Part shown: piece by piece, positions 59,881 to 64,000 of the stretch
How positions within the stretch are numbered: position 1 is the stretch's first letter
Layout: each line of letters starts with the position of its first letter
NCBI RefSeq assembly: GCF_017487345.1
Contig: NZ_CP062006.1
Location: forward strand, 2,362,001 to 2,426,000
Reading direction: 5' to 3'
Source: Brevundimonas pondensis
Lineage (GTDB): Bacteria; Pseudomonadota; Alphaproteobacteria; Caulobacterales; Caulobacteraceae
DNA: 64,000 bases
Translations under genes and position numbers: made by a program
The notes under the pieces: generated by a model
What the model was told of the DNA's origin: nothing
The model's database searches: none
What the model saw: only the letters and a program-made list of their open reading frames with translations

Positions 59881-59966
59881 CTTCCCCTGAATCCTCGTTA
59901 TCGTCGTGGTTATCCGCCTTATCATGAGGTGACGCAGCGGCGGTCAAGGCTTATCCCTGTCACGGA

Positions 59967-60779
59967 ATGACGCCCCAGCCCCTCGACACCGCCGCAACCG
60001 AAGCCCTGCTCGCCTTCTGGCGCGATGCGGGGGTGGACGCCTGCTATCTGGACGCGCCGGTCGATCGCACGGTTTTTGTCGCCCCGCCGGCGCCGCAGGT
60101 GATGCAGAAGGCCGCCGCCACGGTCACGGCCCTGCATGGAGGAATGTCAGGGGCCGACGCCGTGGCCGAGGCGCGCCGTGTCGCCGCCGCCGCCACGACC
60201 ATGGATGAAGTGGGCGAGGCCATCGCCGCCTTCCAGGGCTGCCCGTTGCGGGCCATGGGGGCGCGTCAGGCGGTGTTCGCTCGCGGCAATCCCAGGGGCT
60301 CCGTCCTGCTGATCGGCGAATCGCCCGGCGAGACCGAGGACCTGCGCGGCGAGCCTTTCGTCGGTCAGCCCGGTCAGCTTCTGGACCGGATGCTGGCGGC
60401 TGCGGGTCTGGCCGATCAGGCCTTCATGACCAACACCGTCTTCTGGAAACCGCCCGGCGACCGCCTGCCGACGCCGCAGGAACAGGCCGCCTGCGCCCCC
60501 TTCCTGGAACGGGCCTTTGCTCTGATGCAGCCCAGGGCCGTGCTTCTGGTCGGGGCGGCGGCGGCGAAATCGGTGCTCAACACCGAGGAAGGCCTGATGA
60601 AAATTCGCGGTCAGTGGCGCGAATGGCGGCTTGATGACGGGACGGCTGCGGCCCCCGTCATGACCACCCTGCACCCGGCCTTCCTGCTGCGTCAGCCCCA
60701 GGCCAAGCGAGCCGCCTGGGCCGACATCCTGTCGCTGGCGGCGCGTCTGGATACGGCCCAGGTTGAGCCGAAGGCCTGA
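59967..60779 (+). CDS. Uracil-DNA glycosylase, family 4-like, with two of four Fe-S cysteines lost
   Basis: A 270-residue protein with motif A GESPGETEDLRGEPFVG (about 117-133), PPGDRLPTPQEQAACAPF, and motif B HPAFLLRQ. In family 4 enzymes the [4Fe-4S] ligands are a C-x-x-C near the N-side and a Cys before PPGxR plus a later Cys. Here only Cys92 (FQGCPL) and Cys176 (AACAPF) remain; the others are Phe89 and Trp160. The catalytic motifs are kept, so uracil removal may persist without the cluster. It is divergent from etfD and precedes a lytic transglycosylase. Confidence 0.88.
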   Translation: MTPQPLDTAATEALLAFWRDAGVDACYLDAPVDRTVFVAPPAPQVMQKAAATVTALHGGMSGADAVAEARRVAAAATTMDEVGEAIAAFQGCPLRAMGARQAVFARGNPRGSVLLIGESPGETEDLRGEPFVGQPGQLLDRMLAAAGLADQAFMTNTVFWKPPGDRLPTPQEQAACAPFLERAFALMQPRAVLLVGAAAAKSVLNTEEGLMKIRGQWREWRLDDGTAAAPVMTTLHPAFLLRQPQAKRAAWADILSLAARLDTAQVEPKA

Positions 60780-60872
60780 TTCAGGCATGGTTAGCGGCTG
60801 ACGACCAGTCCACAGAGCGCTGACAATCCCGAGTCGAGACGGGAGCGGCGCCGACGAAGGGGGCCGCCGCGT

Positions 60873-62576
60873 ATGTACCTTTTCCACCGCGCGACCCTCG
60901 CGCCCCTGCTCGTTGCTGCGATCTGCGCCACGATTGCGCCTGCAGCCCTGGCCGCTGACAATGGAGCCGGTGACGGCGGAACATCCTATGTCGCGAACGA
61001 CTCGGATCGAACGCCGACGGCGCTGAGCAGTTCCGATCGGCTCAGCTACACCACCGCCTTCGACGCCCTGCGGCGCGGCGATCTGGAGCTGGCGCGCAGT
61101 TCGGCGCGTCAGGCCCAGGACCGCATCCTGCTGGGTCAGGTCGAGTTCGAGCGCCTGTTCCACCCCACCCACGTCGCCACCTATGACGAACTGGCGGCCT
61201 GGCTGGAGACCTATTCCGACCTGCCGATGGCGCAGCGGGTCTATACCCTGGCCATGCGCCGCATTCCCGACGGCGCGCCCGAGCCGAAACGTCCCGGCAA
61301 CCTGCTGGAACGCACCTGGGCCAGCGTGACCGGGGCCGGAAGCGGCGGCGTCACCGACCCGGCCAAGGCCGCGCGCGTCGCTCTGAACAACGACGATCTG
61401 GCGGGCGCCTGGCGCACCGGGGCCGAGATGGGCGACTGGTGGAGCGCCGGCCTGGCCGCCTGGCGCATGAACGAGTTCTCCGACGCCTTTCGCGCCTTCG
61501 AGCGCGTGGCTCAAGATCCGACGGAAGACCCTTGGGTCCGCGCCGGCGCCGCCTTCTGGACCGCCCGCGCCGCCGCCCGGTCGGGCCGCCAGGATCGCGT
61601 GACCGAATATCTGCGCCTGTGCGCGCGCTGGCCCGCCACCTTCTACGGCCAGGTCGCCCTGCGCCAGTTGGGCGAAGAGCCGGTCATCGAGAACATGGGC
61701 CCACGCGCCTATGGCGCGGCGACAATGCAGCGCGCCGCCTTCACGCCCGAGCCCACCGGCGTGGACGCCCGCGAACTGAACGCCTTCATCCGGTCCGACG
61801 AGACCGCGCGCCGCACGGTCGCCCTTTATGAGGTCGGTCGCCGCAACGAGGCCGAGGAAGCCGCCCGCACCGGAATGCGCTCGGCCGGCGACGACGCCGC
61901 ACGGCGCCTGTGGGCCGGACTTTACCGCACCGTGGCCCCGAACCGCGCGGCCCAGTCCGAAGCCAGCCGCATCGACGCGACCCGCTATCCCATGCCGGAG
62001 CTGGCGCCCGAGGGCGGCTTCACCATCGAGAAGGCGCTGGTCTATGCGATCGCGCGCAAGGAAACCGACTTCAACGCCACCGCCCGTTCCGGGGCCGGGG
62101 CCTATGGCATGATGCAGGTCATGCCTACGACCGCCGCCTATATGACCGGGGATCAGGGCTATGTCCGCAGCCCCGAGCGTTTGTTCGTCCCCGCGACCAA
62201 CCTGAAGCTGGGTCAGGACTATGTGAACCGCCTGTTCCAGATCGAGTCCTTCCAGGGCGATCTGCTGAAGGCCGTGGCCTCCTACAACGCCGGACCCGGG
62301 CCGATGTTGGCCGCAGTGCGGAAACTGGGACCGGACGCCGATCCCCTGCTGCTGATCGAGACCATCGACGTGCCACAGGCCCGCGAGTACGTGGAAAAGG
62401 TCGTGGCCGCCTACTGGATCTACCAGCGCATGCTGGGGGCGCCGCTGAACACGCTGGACGCCGTGGCGTCAGGCGCGAAAACCGTGCCGATCCGTCTGGA
62501 TTACGTCGCGCCGCCGCCTGTCGCGCCTGCACCGATGCAGGTGGCCGAGGCCGCCCCGACCGCCGGGACCCGCTAG
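60873..62576 (+). CDS. Soluble lytic murein transglycosylase (SLT family)
   Basis: A 567-residue exported enzyme that cuts the MurNAc-GlcNAc bond and forms anhydro-MurNAc. The signal peptide is MYLFHRATLAPLLVAAICAT with cleavage around ALAA. A long alpha-superhelical N-terminal part (about 60-360, like Slt70 and MltC-type U/L domains) precedes the catalytic SLT domain with the Glu in IARKETDFNATARSGAGAYGMMQVMPTTA. ESFQGDLLKAVASYNAGPGPM and AREYVEKVVAAYWIYQRML follow. A short Pro/Ala tail ends the protein. Confidence 0.94.
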   Translation: MYLFHRATLAPLLVAAICATIAPAALAADNGAGDGGTSYVANDSDRTPTALSSSDRLSYTTAFDALRRGDLELARSSARQAQDRILLGQVEFERLFHPTHVATYDELAAWLETYSDLPMAQRVYTLAMRRIPDGAPEPKRPGNLLERTWASVTGAGSGGVTDPAKAARVALNNDDLAGAWRTGAEMGDWWSAGLAAWRMNEFSDAFRAFERVAQDPTEDPWVRAGAAFWTARAAARSGRQDRVTEYLRLCARWPATFYGQVALRQLGEEPVIENMGPRAYGAATMQRAAFTPEPTGVDARELNAFIRSDETARRTVALYEVGRRNEAEEAARTGMRSAGDDAARRLWAGLYRTVAPNRAAQSEASRIDATRYPMPELAPEGGFTIEKALVYAIARKETDFNATARSGAGAYGMMQVMPTTAAYMTGDQGYVRSPERLFVPATNLKLGQDYVNRLFQIESFQGDLLKAVASYNAGPGPMLAAVRKLGPDADPLLLIETIDVPQAREYVEKVVAAYWIYQRMLGAPLNTLDAVASGAKTVPIRLDYVAPPPVAPAPMQVAEAAPTAGTR

Positions 62577-62583
62577 AACTCGC

Positions 62584-62694
62584 TCAGACCAGGCTGGACA
62601 GGAGCATGGCCCAGACGAAGGCGAAAGCCAGGCCAGCCAGAAAATAACCGCGGGCGACCTTGCCCCAGTTGGTGTTGCGACTGATCGTCCGCAT
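62584..62694 (-). CDS. 36-residue single-span membrane peptide
   Basis: Translated by eye: MRTISRNTNWGKVARGYFLA, then a hydrophobic run GLAFAFVWAMLLSSLV. A ribosome binding site GGGGGA lies about 9 bases upstream of the ATG. The N-terminus is basic and hydrophilic, the rest one membrane span. It is convergent to the transglycosylase gene (7-base gap) and upstream of no obvious partner. Family unknown; small membrane proteins of this length often escape annotation. Confidence 0.6.
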   Translation of the reverse strand: MRTISRNTNWGKVARGYFLAGLAFAFVWAMLLSSLV

Positions 62695-62769
62695 CGCCTG
62701 TCCCCCACGGCCCGACGCCGCAAGGACAGATTGTAACATCACTCGTTAATCACCGGTTTTCGACCAGGC

Positions 62770-63426
62770 TTAAGCGGCGTTAGCCAGAGCCCCCTCGCCC
62801 CAGGCGATGAAGTCAGGCTGGGCCAGCAGGGCGTCGACATAGGCGCGGGCTGCGCCATCCGTGTCGCCGTGCGCGGCCAGATCGATCTGGAAATGACGCA
62901 CCCGCGCCGCGACCGGGGTGAAGAAGGCGTCAGCGATCGACCACTCGCCGTACAGATAGTCGCCGCCAGCGCCGAAGCGGGCGCGGGCCTCGCGGAAGAT
63001 CTGCACCAGACGGCGGATGTCGGCGGCCGTATCCTCGCCCTTCGGCGGCGGGCTGCGGTCGGGGCCCACCATGGAATGGTCCGGCGCCATGGCGCACTCG
63101 TTGCGCAGGGCCATGAAGCCGGAATGCATCTCGCAGACCACCGACCGGGCCTGCCAGCGCGCATGGGCGTCGGCGGGCCACAGCCCAGCCTCGGGATAGC
63201 GTTCGGCGCACCAGACCGAGATGGCCAGGCTGTCCCAGATGGTCTCGCCATCGACCTTCAGCACCGGGACGCGCCCGGCGGGCGAATGAAGCGCGATCTG
63301 CTCGGCGGTGTCGGGGCGGTTCAGACGGATGACCGTCTCGGTGAAGTCCGCGCCGCAGCGCTTCAGCACCAGCCAGGGCCGCAACGACCAGGTGGAATAG
63401 AGCTTGTCACCGATCACCAGTTCCAT
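62770..63426 (-). CDS. Glutathione S-transferase family protein
   Basis: A 218-residue protein. The N-terminal thioredoxin-like domain starts MELVIGDKLYSTWSLRPWLV, with the cis-Pro motif GRVPVLKVDGETIWDSLAISVWCAERYP, followed by an all-helical C-terminal domain (NECAMAPDHSMVG, YLYGEWSIADAFFTPVAARVRHF). I start at MELVIGD, with AGGAG upstream; the open frame further up is unlikely. The substrate is unknown. It lies 29 bases downstream of the gdx-like gene on the same strand and may be co-transcribed. Confidence 0.9.
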   Translation of the reverse strand: MELVIGDKLYSTWSLRPWLVLKRCGADFTETVIRLNRPDTAEQIALHSPAGRVPVLKVDGETIWDSLAISVWCAERYPEAGLWPADAHARWQARSVVCEMHSGFMALRNECAMAPDHSMVGPDRSPPPKGEDTAADIRRLVQIFREARARFGAGGDYLYGEWSIADAFFTPVAARVRHFQIDLAAHGDTDGAARAYVDALLAQPDFIAWGEGALANAA

Positions 63427-63455
63427 GGTCGTCGCTCCTGTTGGGCTGTCGCCCA

Positions 63456-63776
63456 TCAATGGCTGGAGGAGAGCTTCAGCACAACCAGGCCCGAGATGAT
63501 CAGGACCGCGCCGCCGATCCGCATGGGGGTGATGGGTTCGCCCAGAACCGCGATGCCGACCACGAAGGCCCCGACCGCGCCGATGCCGGTCCAGATCACA
63601 TAGGCGGTGCCCAGCGGCAGGGTCTTCATCGAGATCGACAGCAGGCCGAAGCTGATGATCATGAAGACGATGGTGCCTATCGTCTGCCACGGCTTCGAAA
63701 ACCCGTCCGACGCCTTCATCAGGAAGGCCCAGACGATCTCGAACAGACCGGCGAGAAGAAGGAAAATCCAGGCCAT
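63456..63776 (-). CDS. gdx: Small multidrug resistance family exporter, probable guanidinium exporter Gdx (SugE)
   Basis: A 106-residue four-helix membrane protein. The key Glu13 is in MAWIFLLLAGLFEIVWAFLM, followed by KASDGFSKP and the four spans. The WAFLMK sequence after the Glu fits the Gdx (guanidinium/H+ antiporter) subgroup rather than EmrE. The call is reinforced by a guanidine-II riboswitch immediately upstream on the same strand. Start is the ATG at 63776, 7 bases after AAGGGAG. Confidence 0.93.
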   Translation of the reverse strand: MAWIFLLLAGLFEIVWAFLMKASDGFSKPWQTIGTIVFMIISFGLLSISMKTLPLGTAYVIWTGIGAVGAFVVGIAVLGEPITPMRIGGAVLIISGLVVLKLSSSH

Positions 63777-63783
63777 GACGCTA

Positions 63784-63848
63784 CTCCCTTGCATGGCGAG
63801 CCGGGTCGTCCCGGCAGTCATGCCCAAAGAAGGGAGAGGTCGTCCTCT
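63784..63848 (-). promoter_or_regulatory. Guanidine-II riboswitch (mini-ykkC) controlling gdx
   Basis: On the minus strand two hairpins with ACGA loops are present, the defining feature of mini-ykkC: P1 AGAGG-ACGA-CCTCT (63848-63835) and P2 CCGGG-ACGA-CCCGG (63814-63801). The linker contains CTCCCTT (63836-63830), exactly complementary to the ribosome binding site AAGGGAG (63790-63784) of gdx. Guanidine binding stabilises both hairpins and should free the site. Everything is read from sequence; the ligand is assigned by family. Confidence 0.9.
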
Positions 63849-63930
63849 GAGGCCCCTATCTGGGACAAGGGGACGAGAAGTCAATGGCGAACCTTGACTC
63901 GCGGGCCGTCGCGAACGACACGACCGGTCC

Positions 63931-64000
63931 ATGATCACGCGCTATACCCGCCCCGAAGCCGTCGCCATCTGGTCGCAAGAGACCAAGTACAAGATCTGGT
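63931..64000 (+). CDS. purB: Adenylosuccinate lyase (N-terminal start, cut by window edge)
   Basis: The first 23 codons read MITRYTRPEAVAIWSQETKY then KIW, matching the conserved PurB start (MI-x-RY-x-RPEM-x-x-IW). The gene is divergent from the gdx riboswitch, 83 bases away. The rest lies outside the window, so the enzyme cannot be checked further. Confidence 0.85.
   Translation, partial: MITRYTRPEAVAIWSQETKYKIW

Noticed and set aside
63849..63930. Guanidine-I (ykkC) riboswitch or a third ACGA hairpin upstream of gdx
   Set aside because: No conserved ykkC core is present; a GGACGAG here does not form a hairpin on the coding strand. Two hairpins suffice for guanidine-II.

Overview
The window is high-GC alphaproteobacterial chromosome, most likely Brevundimonas or a close Caulobacterales relative. 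The grounds are a CcrM (GANTC) adenine methyltransferase, CtrA-type TTAA-N7-TTAA boxes with GANTC sites at ftsZ, a DciA-type helicase loader, an etfD, gene-dense operons with 4-base ATGA overlaps, and a large TonB-dependent receptor. Genus is inferred from gene content and protein resemblance; no search was run.

The core is the division and cell wall (dcw) cluster on the minus strand, in transcription order. Part one is mraZ-rsmH-ftsL-ftsI-murE-murF-mraY-murD-ftsW-murG (36.9 to 25.5 kb). A mechanosensitive channel, a small secreted protein and a WecG/TagA glycosyltransferase follow. Part two is murC-(Imm63-like gene)-murB-ddl-ftsQ-ftsA-(TonB receptor)-ftsZ (11.1 kb to the left edge; ftsZ is cut by the window). 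Three insertions make this dcw cluster unusual: a 14.4-kb block between murG and murC, an immunity-protein-like gene between murC and murB, and a 3.8-kb receptor gene between ftsA and ftsZ.

The block between murG and murC is mostly plus strand and rich in chromosome-maintenance genes: ccrM, a glycosyltransferase/debranching-enzyme pair, mutY (minus), dciA, three tandem DsbA-like thioredoxins and smc.

Upstream of mraZ lie a four-copy MraZ operator, a palindromic repeat, RNase P RNA (rnpB), a peptidoglycan amidase, a small membrane protein, the signal peptide peptidase SppA and a SIMPL-domain protein. After a tRNA(CAU) come two tiny coupled ORFs, free-Met-sulfoxide reductase, a CitE-like lyase, a KpsC-type Kdo transferase, a ketoacyl synthase III and two paralogous outer membrane barrel proteins. 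Next are pyruvate phosphate dikinase, glyS/glyQ, ispE with a TPR lipo/periplasmic protein, ETF-quinone oxidoreductase, a family 4-like uracil-DNA glycosylase and a lytic transglycosylase. The right end holds a 36-residue membrane peptide, a glutathione transferase, an SMR exporter with a guanidine-II riboswitch, and the start of purB.

The best candidates for a second look are the guanidine-II riboswitch with its visible anti-Shine-Dalgarno, the palindromic element inserted in frame into murD, the Imm63-like gene in the dcw cluster, the split dcw cluster, and the tRNA-antisense small ORF pair. No CRISPR array, IS element or prophage was seen.
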